Made by a program: the position numbers and the translations under genes
The notes under the pieces: generated by a model
What the model saw: only the letters and a program-made list of their open reading frames with translations
The model's database searches: none
Told to the model about the DNA's origin: nothing
Part shown: positions 41,682 through 53,115 of the stretch, in pieces
Position numbering within the stretch: position 1 is the stretch's first letter
Layout of the letters: each line of letters starts with the position of its first letter
NCBI RefSeq assembly: GCF_000003855.2
Contig: NW_003101672.1
Coordinates: 1,196,134-1,260,133, forward strand
Length of the DNA stretch: 64,000 nucleotides
Direction: 5' to 3'
From: Blastomyces gilchristii SLH14081
Lineage: Eukaryota > Ascomycota > Eurotiomycetes > Onygenales > Ajellomycetaceae

Positions 41682-44274
41682 ATGGCACCCAGCGCTGTGG
41701 CTGTTCCGCACCACCACCGGAATACCACCAAATCTGTAAATAAGGCGTTCAAGTCAAAGCATCTTTCCAAAGGCGCTCTTAAGGACTTGTCCAAAGGTGA
41801 GAGGTTCCTTGCTTGGAAAATAAATTATAATACTTCTTTCAGCTTTTCTTATATTGTTGCACATAGACTAATGTATTTTCACGATAGGCAAAATCGAGGA
41901 GAGGGGCAGTCGCAAAACTCCCCACCAACAATTGATGTCGAAACTTGATCGCCGCAATCAAACACGCCAGAAACAAAGACTGAAGCACCAAAACAAGTCC
42001 GAATCCGTGAGCATATTCTCAGGCCAGAATGGAGCATCACGACATGTTGCCGTTATCCCCATTGCAGACACCGTGGACACCGATGCGGCCATCAGGAGCT
42101 TGAACGAGAGCCTCGATATTCCGGAAACAGATATTCAAGGACATACGTGCCGTGTTCGCATAGAGAGATTTAAGCAGAATATTCTATACCTTCCAACAAA
42201 AAAAGATTTGATTAGCGCACTGGATGCTTGTCGCTTGGCAGATTTTGTCATTTTTATCCTGCCCGCGGACGATACACTGGACGAAGGGGCTCAGTTAATG
42301 CTGCGGGCGATTGAAGGTCAAGGAATATCCAATGTGCTTGCGGTAACACAGGTATGTGATAGGTGCCCTTATATACCAAGCCTTTGCTGTATTTTAGTCA
42401 TTGACAATTATCAATTTCAGGGGCTCGAGAAAATCATGCCTCCCAAAAAGCGCCCACAGATTACTGCTTCGCTCAAGTCTTTCATCACACATTTCTTCCC
42501 CACACTAGACAAGGTGCATTCGCTGGATTCAAGGCAGGAATGTTCTAACATAGTACGCGGCATATGTACGGCGACGCCAAAAGGGATTCGTTGGCGGGAT
42601 GATAGAAGCTGGATGCTTATTGAGTCTATACAATGGCCCGAATCGTCTTCTGACGCATCTAACGAAGTTGTGGTCACCGGTGTCGTACGGGGTAGGGGCT
42701 TGAAAGCTGACCGCTTGGTCCATATACCTACATGGGGTGATTATAAAATCTCATCGATTACCGCTGCGCCATTGCCGTCAGCTAAACAGAAGAAGGGAGA
42801 TCATGCAATGAATATCGACGACACAGCGGAACCGCAAGTTTTGGATCAACCAAGCGCTGATTGTGACGATTTGGCTACAGTTGCCCCCGAGGAAGTCGTC
42901 ATGATGGATGAAACTTTCTCTCTGGCCGACACGGAGAAGAAAGGGGTACTCCTTGATGACTACCACTACTTCTCGGATGGCGATGACAAGCATACGGCAC
43001 GGCCAAGGCGCCTGCCCAAGGGCACGTCTGATTATCAGGCGGCATGGTACCTTGATGATCTCTCTGACTCCGGTTCTGACCTAGTGGATGAAATGGATGA
43101 TGTCGATGAAGACATGGACCTGGACACTCCAGCCGGGCCAGAAGATGGCTTTTTCAATATGGACAAGAGAGACGCCATGACTGAAGCTGGTGGCCCTTCC
43201 GAATATCCACAATCAGAGATGTTCCTCGACCCATCACCTGAAGACGAGGCGCAACAAATAGAAGAATATCGCGCTAGCCGAAAGAATGAAGCGAAAGAGG
43301 ACTTAGAATTTCCCGATGAAATTGAGCTTCACCCATCTACAATTGCACGAGAAAGACTAGCTAGATACAGGGGCCTTAAAAGCCTTAAAACGAGCAAGTG
43401 GGAAATGGAAGAAGACAGAGCACACGAGCCTGAAGACTGGCGTCGCCTGTTACAAATCGTTGACTACAGGGGCTCCAAAAACCAATGTCTCCGGGAAGCG
43501 CTCGTCGGTGGCGTCAAGCCCGGTTCCCGCGTTGACGTTCATCTCAGCGACGTACCTCCACACCTAAGGTCGCTCTCGTCACAGCCAACTTCTCTCTTCT
43601 CGCTTCTCCGACACGAACATAAACACGCAGTCGTTAACATCAACATGACCCTAAACTCCACCGTCACAGAACCTCTCAAATCCAAAGAAGAACTAATCAT
43701 CCAATGCGGCCCACGCCGTCTGATGATCAAACCCCTCTTCTCCGCCGCCGGCAACACTCCCAACAACGTCCACAAGTTCGATAGATACCTACATCCAGGC
43801 CGCAGCGCCGTAGCTACATTCATCGGCCCGGTCTCCTGGGGTTCGATACCAGTCCTAGTATTTAAAAACACAGCCGCCGCCGCTGCCGCAGACACCGAAG
43901 CCATGGATTCAAGCGCGGATAATGGAGAGCTCGATACCTGGGAGCTCATCGGCACCGGCACAACCATGGCGCCGGACCATTCGCGCGTCGTTGCCAAGCG
44001 CGTCATCCTGACCGGCCACCCGTACAAGATCCACAAGAAGGTCGTCACGGTGCGGTACATGTTCTTCAACGCGGAGGATGTGAATTGGTTCAAGGCGCTG
44101 CAGCTGTGGACGAAGCGGGGCCGCAGCGGGTATATCAAGGAGAGTCTGGGGACGCATGGGTATTTCAAGGCGACGTTTGATGCGAAAATTAATCCGCAGG
44201 ATGCGATTGGGATTAGCTTGTACAAGCGTGTTTTCCCCCGAAAGGCAGTTGCATGGGGAGAGGCAACGCATTGA
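41682..44274 (+). CDS. TSR1: 40S ribosome biogenesis factor Tsr1, 3 exons, 810 aa
   Basis: Exons 41682-41796, 41888-42351 and 42421-44274 join in phase. The N-terminus (PHHHRNTTKSVNKAFKSKHL, then GKIEERGSRKTPHQQLMSKL) is the conserved Tsr1/Bms1 start. A GTPase-like fold follows (HVAVIPIADTVDTDAAIRSL) with no P-loop, as is normal for Tsr1, which does not bind GTP. The AARP2CN region is near residues 230-290, an acidic insert lies around 330-460, and the DUF663 C-terminal region ends ...ISLYKRVFPRKAVAWGEATH. Tsr1 blocks premature joining of late pre-40S particles in the cytoplasm. Assignment is secure. Confidence 0.94.
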
Positions 44275-44922
44275 CTGGTTGTCTCAAACGAAGAAATAAT
44301 GCAGAGAAAACAGTGTTTTTGAATGGCTAATTTTTTTCATTTTGCCTCTTATCATCTTGCTCTACCCTCTATTCGCATTGATTGATGGTTTTATGACATC
44401 CCCTTTGTTTTCTTTGACTTTATTTTAAACTCCCTTTTTTGCATGGCGATAGAAAAGTGAAAATAAATTCCACGATATTGCGGGTCCTCTGGTTAGGACA
44501 GCGAGAACCCCCCCCCCCCCCCCCCGAGGCTAGACGAGTATACGATGAACACCAACACCATCTATAACGTATAGACAAATATTACGATTGATTTTACGAT
44601 TTTTGACTTATATATTCTTCCATTTATTCAACTCCCACCTCTTTCAAGTGTCAAATTTACATGTAGGCCAGTTGCCAATTAAACGATTTACCCTTAATAA
44701 TAATTTATATTCATTGAGAACGAGAAACGTTCTGAGGTGATAAAAAACCGAAACGGTCCCAAGAATTGAGAAAAACAGATACAAATAAAATGGACAAAGG
44801 AAACGTCAGGGAAAAATGGAATTAGTTTACCAGCGATGAGCATGAAGCACAGCATGGAACCCATTCCAATAATAATAATAAATATTTGGCAGCAATCCAC
44901 GGGAAATTTACCTATGGTATCC
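44275..44922. other. Convergent 3' intergenic region with C18 tract
   Basis: 648 bp between TSR1 and the DUF726 gene, AT-rich apart from the homopolymer of 18 C at 44508-44525. No gene is seen. Confidence 0.45.
44508..44525. repeat. Poly(C) tract, 18 nt
   Basis: Eighteen uninterrupted C on the plus strand. Such runs are prone to miscounting and to strain variation. Confidence 0.9.
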
Positions 44923-47094
44923 TCAGTCATTAGTGCGGTCCACAATCTCGAGTCTTGCCAGTTGGGCGTGACACAGGGCTTGCTGTGTCTGTTCCTCCAC
45001 CATTCTCTCCAGTCGCTGCACGTCAGCGGACGACGGTTCAAACAGACTATTATTTTCCTGGAGTAGTTGTTGCCCCATGTTCATCTCACGCTGGCCTTGC
45101 CGTTCTTCCCCTTCTCTTTCAACTGGCTGCACATCAACAAGTAAAGGTTCCCGCGAGAGATTGTTCTCCATCTGTTGCCTCAGCTTCATCTTAATTTGGT
45201 CTTGCTCCTTTTCCCATTCAAGTCTCTTCTCGTCTCCTTCATCTCTAGCTCTCAGCATGTCGATTTGCCTTCGCAATTGTTCCTTGTCCAGATGGTCATG
45301 CCCGATTCTTTTGAGAATGGATCCAACCATATACTGGTATCTCAAATGACCGCTAACCGCATCGCTCACGTCGAAGTTTTCTACGCCTGGGACGCCAGAG
45401 ATAGGCTGGAGACCAGCTATTCCGAATTGGGCACTGTTTGCACGGTACAAAAATCCGAGGATCGAGTCGTTAAGTGAGAAGACATTGACGAGTCTACCAC
45501 TAACAATCGTCCGCATCAATCGCCAATGGCTGGTTGTCGACGGAGTCGGCGATCCAATAAGTATAGCAGATTCAACTAATCCATACGCTCGTCTTCTCGC
45601 AAGGCTTATGAGGCAAGAAAATATCACACGAGCACCCAAAGAATACCCGACCAGCGTTACTGGACGTTCACCCTGAGCTTTGTTGATTAGCGCGTCCGCG
45701 AGGACTTGGCCAGCCTTATCAGCGCGAATTTTAGCGATACTAAACGGGTTATCGATTATGTGTGAAAGCTTTAGCAGGGCAACAGGCCACATAGCTGCGC
45801 CAAGGATGGGTGCGAAAACGGTTCCAGTGATAGCTTGTTTGGATGCAAAAGCCCAAGCTGCATTTCTCACCACAGCTGTCAGCGCGTTGCCGAGTTTCAC
45901 TAGGGCTTTAAACTCCCATCGCAGCGCAAATGCTTCGGAATCCTGTCCAAGAACCCGCCAAGGGTTTACAAAATCCTCCTGTTCAGTAAGCCAGCCGCTA
46001 ATAGCGATTGTAACCCTAAGACGTTGATCCGTTCGTACGGAAGCTATATTTTCTCCCTCTGAAGCTGTTGGCGTATGGATGGGGAGGAATGCAAAATCTT
46101 CAACTTCCCGTGCGTACCGGTCCATCATCTTGCCTGTCATTCTTGCACCATAGGCCCCAAATATCCCTCCAATAATGGCGGTACTACTAGCAACTGCGCC
46201 AAGATATCCCGCTGCAACGGTCGCTCCTAGGCCAAGTCCACCCATCACCGCACCAATACCGGCAGCAACAAAGGGAGCAGCTAGTCCTCCCGTCACCCCA
46301 ATGAGCACACCTCCTGCGATGGACGCAAGACCAACTTTCCACTTTCTTGACGTTTTCGTCTTGTCAAACTTTGCCTTGGCTTCTTCATCTGCCGTCATTA
46401 TTTTTGCAGTCTGTAACAGACCTTCTGCAACCTTTATCTCATCGTTAACCAGGTCATCTATTGACAATCCAAGGCTGGAAACCATTCTGAGCAGAAGGAC
46501 TCGTGAATGTGCACTGTAGTGTTGAAGGCTTAGAAGTAAAAGGAGAACCGAATGCAGAATGATTAATTTTGTGGCACGTGGAAGTTCCTTAAGGGGGGTT
46601 TCGATTGGCGGGTACCTGCAAGTATCAGGTGTGGTGGTGGTGCTCTCTGCGCTCTCATTAATCTGGCCCTCGTGCTGCTGCTGCCTGTTGCGAAGCTCCG
46701 GATAATCAGGGGCGTTTATGATATCCCCAACGCGATAAGTGACTGAATCTTTCCAGGCACTAAAATACCGAAATGCTTCCGCCTCAACTTTGACTTCCAT
46801 TGTAGATGACTTTCGGGGTGTAGGGGTCAGGCTCTCTTGCTTGAGAGTACTCGGGTCGGGGTTGTCTGGGGAAAGTTCGTTATCATTTGGCTGAGGCCTC
46901 GGATGCTCCATGTTGAAATGATCGCAAATTGTTTGCTGCATCTGATCCATAATATCCACAATGAGCAAGGCCAGATCCTGTCGCTCGTTTAGGCTGAGGA
47001 TGGATGCCAGGTCAACATCAATCTGTGTTTGTTGTGTCTGTCTTCCCACTTCCGGCGGGCCGCTCTGGCCGCTCCATGACGTTGGCGAATCCAT
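44923..47094 (-). CDS. DUF726 family alpha/beta-hydrolase membrane protein (TMCO4/Mil1-like), 723 aa
   Basis: Intronless. The nucleophile elbow GYSLG is at 483-487 (Ser485) in VTLVGYSLGARVIFSCL, as in DUF726 proteins. Upstream, about residues 265-325 form a long Gly/Ala-rich hydrophobic region (IAGGVLIGVTGGLAAPFVAA and on), also diagnostic. The C-terminus from about 590 is a Gln/Glu-rich coiled coil. Yeast Mil1 of this family associates with the clathrin adaptor AP-1; enzymatic activity has been proposed from the fold. Start: the first in-frame ATG is 47094. The frame is open about 20 codons further upstream but without ATG, so a 5' exon is possible. It lies tail-to-head behind the GatC-type gene on the same strand. 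Confidence 0.82.
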   Translation of the reverse strand: MDSPTSWSGQSGPPEVGRQTQQTQIDVDLASILSLNERQDLALLIVDIMDQMQQTICDHFNMEHPRPQPNDNELSPDNPDPSTLKQESLTPTPRKSSTMEVKVEAEAFRYFSAWKDSVTYRVGDIINAPDYPELRNRQQQHEGQINESAESTTTTPDTCRYPPIETPLKELPRATKLIILHSVLLLLLSLQHYSAHSRVLLLRMVSSLGLSIDDLVNDEIKVAEGLLQTAKIMTADEEAKAKFDKTKTSRKWKVGLASIAGGVLIGVTGGLAAPFVAAGIGAVMGGLGLGATVAAGYLGAVASSTAIIGGIFGAYGARMTGKMMDRYAREVEDFAFLPIHTPTASEGENIASVRTDQRLRVTIAISGWLTEQEDFVNPWRVLGQDSEAFALRWEFKALVKLGNALTAVVRNAAWAFASKQAITGTVFAPILGAAMWPVALLKLSHIIDNPFSIAKIRADKAGQVLADALINKAQGERPVTLVGYSLGARVIFSCLISLARRRAYGLVESAILIGSPTPSTTSHWRLMRTIVSGRLVNVFSLNDSILGFLYRANSAQFGIAGLQPISGVPGVENFDVSDAVSGHLRYQYMVGSILKRIGHDHLDKEQLRRQIDMLRARDEGDEKRLEWEKEQDQIKMKLRQQMENNLSREPLLVDVQPVEREGEERQGQREMNMGQQLLQENNSLFEPSSADVQRLERMVEEQTQQALCHAQLARLEIVDRTND

Positions 47095-47490
47095 GTGCGC
47101 ACTGTCGAGAGAGGAAGCTGTAGGAACCGGGGTAATTAACCTATATGGCGCGAAATCCAAACTCCACAGGGTTCAAGCACCAGTAAACAATCGTGGTAGA
47201 AGATAGAGTATTCGAATTGAGGGTAATGTTGTACAGTATAGTAAACAAATGATGATGCGAAGATGGAAGATGTACCGAAGAACGAAGCAGGCGAAGTGGA
47301 CGACGGCTGCCAACCCGATGAGTCAGCACGGAGCTTCTGCGGCAGGAGCCTTGTACGAAGATCGACAAATTGCGATGAGATGACGCGCACGAAGGTGAGG
47401 AGATATTTGAATGTTGGATGAGTGTGGAATGCAGTTACGGGAAGACCGGTTCTATCTTCTATATCCGCCGTCGTTTTCTGAACTATTCGT
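47095..47490. other. Tandem intergenic region and DUF726 leader
   Basis: 396 bp between the DUF726 start and the stop codon of the GatC-type gene, both on the minus strand. Open frames here lack recognisable features and are probably 5' UTR. Confidence 0.4.
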
Positions 47491-48075
47491 TTAGCTTGAC
47501 TGGACCACAAAATACCTCCCCATTGTTTTCGAGGCTGGTTTCAAGGCATCACCATCCCACACCTCCCCTTCCGGGTTGTCAAGTCTCTCAGGTCTTGTGC
47601 GGTGAATTCGTCTGCTTCGTCCTATATAGCGCTCTTGTTTCAGAGACGCATCGAGGGTCTTTATACTAATTTTATTTTCCTCCTGTGCTTCCTCGGTCTC
47701 GTCACGGATACTTCGCAGCGGTGTAACACCCGTGGTATCAATGCTCTGGACCTCCTTCACAAAATGAATTTGTGATTCAAGAGTTTTCAGCATCTCCTCC
47801 TCTTCTTCAACGCTTGAGGGTGGTGGAAGTGCGGAAAGCCGGAGGAGATGGTGGAGCTGCTTTGAAGATATCGTACGCGACTGGGGAAGGGATGTACTTT
47901 CTGGTAGGAGAGATTTGACGGACCAACTTGGTTTCGAGACAATGGAAGCTGGATCTTCAGTGGAACCGGTTGCTGACGGCGGATTCTGTTGAATACTTCT
48001 CGCGCCCACGCACTGTGTTGTTCTGGGAATCGTTTGCAGGAGTGGTCGTGCAGACCAGATGCGGTTGAGAGCCAT
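47491..48075 (-). CDS. gta3: Mitochondrial Glu-tRNA(Gln) amidotransferase GatC-type subunit (Gta3-like), 194 aa
   Basis: Intronless from ATG 48075. The mitochondrial presequence (MALNRIWSARPLLQTIPRTT) is Arg-rich without acidic residues. The GatC core occupies about residues 70-130: TISSKQLHHLLRLSALPPPS, EEEEEMLKTLESQIHFVKEV, and QSIDTTGVTPLRSIRDE. The C-terminal extension (GEVWDGDALKPASKTMGRYF) is usual for fungal members. The subunit stabilises the GatAB enzyme that converts misacylated Glu-tRNA(Gln) to Gln-tRNA(Gln) in mitochondria. It is divergent from SEC17 across 392 bp. Confidence 0.82.
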   Translation of the reverse strand: MALNRIWSARPLLQTIPRTTQCVGARSIQQNPPSATGSTEDPASIVSKPSWSVKSLLPESTSLPQSRTISSKQLHHLLRLSALPPPSSVEEEEEMLKTLESQIHFVKEVQSIDTTGVTPLRSIRDETEEAQEENKISIKTLDASLKQERYIGRSRRIHRTRPERLDNPEGEVWDGDALKPASKTMGRYFVVQSS

Positions 48076-48467
48076 TGAGCCTATGTAGAATGTAGAAGAG
48101 TTAAAATAGACAGAATTTGTTAATACGTGTCCCGTAGGACGTTTTTGTTCACTTAGATGTGTCGGACAGCGGTGCAGTTGTATAACCGTTACGCTGTAGT
48201 TAACTCTAAACCCAAATGCCGATATCGTGGGCAACTTTCTAGCGTGGTCGTGGCTCTAACTAGATGCTGTGGCCGTAACTAACGTAGTGCAGTCAGCTCG
48301 ACCCCGCCAAGCCCATGACAACATAACCCATATCAAGCAAATCCTCGACTTGAGCCGCCATACACATCCCAAATCTACGATATCCCAACCATCCAATATA
48401 TCAGACTGTAATTTTACGGGCTTTTCGAATTCTCCAGTGTGCCCATATCTCCTATACTGTTTCAATC
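48076..48467. promoter_or_regulatory. Divergent promoter of the GatC-type gene and SEC17
   Basis: 392 bp between two start codons. No motif stands out beyond a pyrimidine-rich stretch before SEC17. Confidence 0.35.
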
Positions 48468-49714
48468 ATGGCACAGGATCCACGGGTCCTACTGCAGAAG
48501 GTGGGCTATGATATTGGTTCCCCGCTCTCCACCCCGTTTTAGACCCAACAAGCTGAAAATATGACAGGCAGATAAAGCGCTCCAAAGCGCTTCAGGTGGA
48601 TTCAGTCTTTTTGGCGGACGAACAGAGAAATATGAAAATGCTGCAGACCTCTATTCACAAGCCGCCAATGCCTTCCGGGCACAGAAGATGAGTTGGTCTA
48701 CCCTCATCCCCCCTCAGCTCGGGCATTGCCTGCTCAACTTCACCATTTTCCTTAGGAACCGTCGCAAACAAGAATTCATAGCTAACACGAGGGTAATATA
48801 GATAAGGAAGCGGGCATGGCGTTTGAGAAAGCAGCAGCTGTTTTCACCAACAACCTCAACGAACCAGACGACGCGGCCAACACCCTCACTGAGGCGTTTA
48901 AAGTATACCGAAAGGCGGATCCCGAAGATGCCGCCCGCGTGCTGCAGGTTGCTATTCAACATTACATTTCTAAGGGAAACTTCAGACGGGCTGCGACCCA
49001 TCAACAGAACTTGGCTGAAATATACGAGGTGGAAATTGGCGATGAAGGACGGGCGTTGGAAGCCTACGAGAAGGCCGCGGAATGGTTTGAAGGAGATAAC
49101 GCGGAAGCGTAAGCGTTCTTTCCGTATCCTCGTCAGCCTTGTTTCAAGGAACATAGGCTCTTAGGAAAGCGGTATATACTAATCGTGGATATATATATAT
49201 TTTTCTTAACAGGCTGGCGAACAAGCATTATCTCAAAGTCGCAGACCTTGCCGCGCTCAAGGGGGATTACTACAAAGCCATCGAGCACTTCGAGCGTGTC
49301 GCCAAATCCTCTATTAACAATAACCTGATGAAATATTCCGTAAAGGACTATTTCTTGAAAGCTGGCATCTGCCACCTTGCGTCAAATGTAAGAAATCCCT
49401 AGCCAGCCAATTTTCTTTCCCCATTCCTCAAGCTTAAGCCAAGACAACTAAAACTATTCCACTTTATTGCGCAGGACCTCGTCGCCACCAACCGCGCTCT
49501 GCAAAACTACCGAGACCTAGATAACTCGTTCACAGCGACTCGCGAACACATGCTCCTTGTCGATCTAGCGCAAGCTATTGAGCAGGGCGACGCGGAGTCC
49601 TTTGGCGACAAGCTATTCCAATACGATCAGTTAAGCAAGCTCGATAAGTGGAAGACGGCGATATTACTCCGTATCAAGAATAATATCGAAGAGCCTGGGG
49701 AAGATTTTTCATGA
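48468..49714 (+). CDS. SEC17: Alpha-SNAP vesicle fusion factor Sec17, 5 exons, 292 aa
   Basis: Adaptor that loads the ATPase Sec18/NSF on SNARE complexes for disassembly after membrane fusion. Exons 48468-48500, 48568-48691, 48802-49108, 49213-49387 and 49475-49714 join in phase to 293 codons. The product starts MAQDPRVLLQKADKALQSAS, then FSLFGGRTEKYENAADLYSQ. The TPR-like helical array follows (NLAEIYEVEIGDEGRALEAY, IEHFERVAKSSINNNLMKYS). The conserved C-terminus QLSKLDKWKTAILLRIKNNI plus an acidic tail engages Sec18. Length equals the family norm. The second donor is a weak GTTGGT, but phase and conservation support it. Confidence 0.95.
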
Positions 49715-50758
49715 GATTTTACCTGTTTCGTTGCTGTTCGCCTTTTTCTTTCCCCTCCCTTAACTCAATTCCACGATTTCTATCGTCCTTTCCATTTTTT
49801 TATTTTTTTATTTTTTATTTTTTTTTTTCATCGTCAAACATTTCCATCCATCCTCTCTTACCCACGGAGCCGTTCCTGCGGCTTTAGGTTTCTCCCGTTC
49901 CTCCAATTCCTTTCGTATTTACATCTAAGCATAGGACTTCTGATCGTGTAGAAGGTTATCTTTCCCCTCGTTTTCCCTTTACCTTAATTTTGGAATCCCA
50001 GAGGGGTACAATAATAGCCAGGAGGTCTTAGGGTTTTATGAGGTAGTGTTGCGTGTTAGGTTAGGAATGACTTTCGTATGTATGGGTGAATACGCCCCTT
50101 GTTCTTGTGCGGATTATATCCTCGATGATATATGAAATATAAATATTAACTTAAAGGGACATTTTACATTTTCAGTCTCCTGTTTAATTCTCCCAAGTCA
50201 GATGTCATCATGAGTTACGACTTTGAAGTAGGGTGAAGGGAACAAATATATGACCTTAATTTGTCTAGATTTTGGTAAATATCCAGTTATCATTCTGTAG
50301 CGAGATCCTTGTCTCCTTACCAGGGTGGCATATCATATCCAGGGGGTAGTGAGTTGGCTATCAGTAGAGGAGAAAAGGCACAGAAGAGCAATCCATGGTC
50401 AAATTTGATTCACTTAAATATTCTGATTGTCCAGCTCTCCCTATTGCTAAAACTCTCTTTCCTGTTCACAATTTCAGATTAGACATCTCCCCTCCAATTT
50501 AGTTTCATGCGACGCTTTTTCTTTTCTCCACATTCCTGAGCAAAAAACAATTTCAAAAGTAGCAAATACCTCCCATAGGAACCGTCTTCCCCATTCGTTC
50601 CAACAAGCTGTCCCCATCCTAAATTTAGGTAGCCCCCTATTCATTTTAATATGGTAACGGGAATACACCCTTCCATTTTCGAACCAAGCAAAAAGAAAAA
50701 AGAAAATCACTGTCACCACGCTCTGCTAGTTTGCAAGTTTAGTTTGACCCAAACTTAC
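49715..50758. other. Convergent 3' intergenic region
   Basis: 1.04 kb between the stop codons of SEC17 and the CCCH-ankyrin-AAA gene. A T-rich TA-interrupted tract (49795-49828) follows SEC17. No convincing gene is seen. Confidence 0.4.
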
Positions 50759-53115
50759 CTACTCCAAAGATACTGAAATTGACACACGGCCGTTCCCACT
50801 AGGCACCAGGAATTCAGGATACTCCTTCGCCGCCAGCAACTTAACAACGGCCTTGGTAATCCCCTTAGTGGGCAGGGCATGTGTACCCCCGGAAATAGAG
50901 TTGGACGAAGAGGAAAGAGGCCTTCCCAGGCCCAACCCGGAACACCATTGCGCCTGTGCCTGTGTCTCTGACTGCGACTGTCCACGTCCGTCCAACCTCT
51001 CCTCTGCCTCAGGTTTCTTCTTCATCCACTGCGCGAAAATCGACAGCTGGATTTCCCTAATAACTGCCTGTTGGATAGATCGTTCCCCGAGACTCATGTC
51101 GTAGCTCTTCTTCGCAATATACGTGCAGATTGCCTTGCCATCGCCTTCAAGGTCAAGATGAATAGGGGGCAGAAATACGGATGCATTTGTAGCTGCAGGT
51201 TTTGCAGCGGAGGCATTGTCGCAAGGGGCGGTAGTAGTGGCTAGGCGAGAGCGTAAGTCGTGGATATATTTGTACGCCAGCACATCGGTTTCAGAACTGG
51301 AGTAGGGGAAGAATGGGATTATGGCATCGACGTGGCAAGTTAGGGAGGACTGTATAATTTCGTTTTCTTTAGTTAAGGCTATATATAGCTTTTCATTATT
51401 CGCTGACAAAGGGAGTTTAGTTGAATGTGTCTAAACATACACCATAGCTTTTTATGAGGTCCTTTTTCAGCGCTTTGTCTAGTTCGTTCCAGGGCGCTGA
51501 GTGTAATTCGCTCTTGGAGGTGTTTCTTAGATATCTTGCGTAAAAATCGAGTATTGTGCTCTCACCGTCGGTTACAGAGAGAATACAGATGGTTCTCGAG
51601 TTATCGGAGATGCTACTGTTAGTTTTATCCCGGTCGGTTTCTGGAGTGACTCGAAAAAAAAGAAGTTAGTTTGGCATAGCTCGATATCAACCTTAATAAG
51701 AGTAGAACTCGGTAGGCTTCGATTTTGTTGGTTTAGGGCAAAATGAGTTTTGAGTATCAACATAAACTCACCTTTCGGGGGACCATCTAGGAGCGTAACC
51801 AGATTCGAACGACCGATTTTGTCCAAGTCATCGATATACACCACTTCCAATCCGCCAGGCTGGTGAGCGGAGACTTCCTTAGAGGATATACGTTCGGTAA
51901 CAGAGCATTTGTTCATCTTTTTCATGCGGGTAACAATTGCGCTAAGAGATATTACTTTGCCAACACTGGCAGCCAGCTGTGCCTGGCCATGGCCTGGAGG
52001 ACCGACAAATGCGAGCAATAATGGCCCGTTACTGTTTGGAAGTAAAAGATGAGATTGGACATATTCGGTCACGCGTTTTATAGCGAGGCTCTGCCCGATC
52101 AAGAAATATGGGGCCTGGAGGAGAGATATTGTCCCTTGTATATCAGCATTCTGTCTTTCCTGCTTTGTTAGAGGGATTAGCTTGCTCGAGGTCAGAAGGT
52201 GATATTTCAGACCAAAGTCCATTCGTTTTAGAAGTGAGGCGCGGTGTAAACTACCGCACCAGAGAGTCAGGGGCGTTGAGTCGCCGCCAGCCAGTGACTC
52301 GTCATCATCGCCGAATGTCTTGCTGTTACCTCCGTCCCACAAATCTCGAGGAATAGAATGAGGATTCGCCCCAAGGCTCAGGAGCGTTTGGATAAGTGTA
52401 ATTGACGTTGCTTCTTGCAAAATTGCAAATGCAAGAAGCGGAATATCAGAGTTATGCTCTGTTGCATTAGGATTAGCTCCATTTTCAACGAGTAGCTTTA
52501 TAATATCGGAGTTGTTCCGTTTGACTGCTTCAAAGATGGCGGAAAACCCATCGATGCCTTTATTGAGTGCTTTATGCACACGTTCAGGAGGATTCGTATC
52601 GAGCATGCGCTTGATGCCAGTGTAGTCCATATTAGACTGAAGAGCCTTTATAACAGCCTCAGCCAAGGTAAGGCATTCAGATCCTTCAGCTGAAGTAGTT
52701 GATTTAATTTTGGAAGGCGAATTCTCCGTCGCAGCGTTTGAAATCTATTAAAATACTTAGCATATGTAAGATATAATTGCACCGAGATCGTATTATTCCC
52801 TAAGGGGTGTCAACTCATACCGCATCCTCTATAATGTCGTCATTACCCACCAACGAAATTAGGTCCATAGTATCCCTTTGGTTTGATCTGGGCTCTAATA
52901 CCAGTAAGTGATTATCCCAAATCCCGAAAGGAGTAGCAAATATGGAAGGGTAGGGCAATCGTATCCATACCAGACCTGGCAGTAGGCAGTGGTTTCTTCG
53001 CAACCTGGCCGGTATCGCGATGCGCATAAATGCAGGCATCCGCTGTATACTTGCATCTACCATCGTGCCAATAGTAGCAGGTTATTGCCTTCTTTGAGGC
53101 ACGGCTAGGAACCAT
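50759..53115 (-). CDS. CCCH zinc finger - ankyrin - degenerate AAA (ClpB-like) protein, 5 exons, 663 aa
   Basis: Exons 53115-52971, 52894-52821, 52744-51772, 51649-51441 and 51349-50759 close to 664 codons. Residues 13-32 form a CCCH finger (C13-x7-C21-x6-C28-x3-H32). Ankyrin repeats span about 135-205 (GFSAIFEAVKRNNSDIIKLL, VENGANPNATEHNSDIPLLA). A AAA segment follows with VGPPGHGQAQLA at 320-331 and VVYIDDLDK at 374-382. The Walker A Lys-Ser/Thr is replaced by Gln-Ala and the Walker B Glu by Asp, and only about 45 residues separate them, so ATP hydrolysis is doubtful. The C-terminal part (exon 5) resembles a ClpB-type small AAA lid (SLGERSIQQAVIREIQLSIF). The combination is known to me only from fungi; function is unknown. 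The splice model rests on frame continuity and should be checked with RNA. Confidence 0.62.

Noticed and set aside
43539..44225. 228-codon frame on the minus strand
   Set aside because: Shadow of the conserved C-terminal domain of TSR1; no recognisable protein.
45680..46519. Plus-strand frames of 114-115 codons
   Set aside because: Shadows of the DUF726 coding sequence, whose conserved motifs are on the minus strand.
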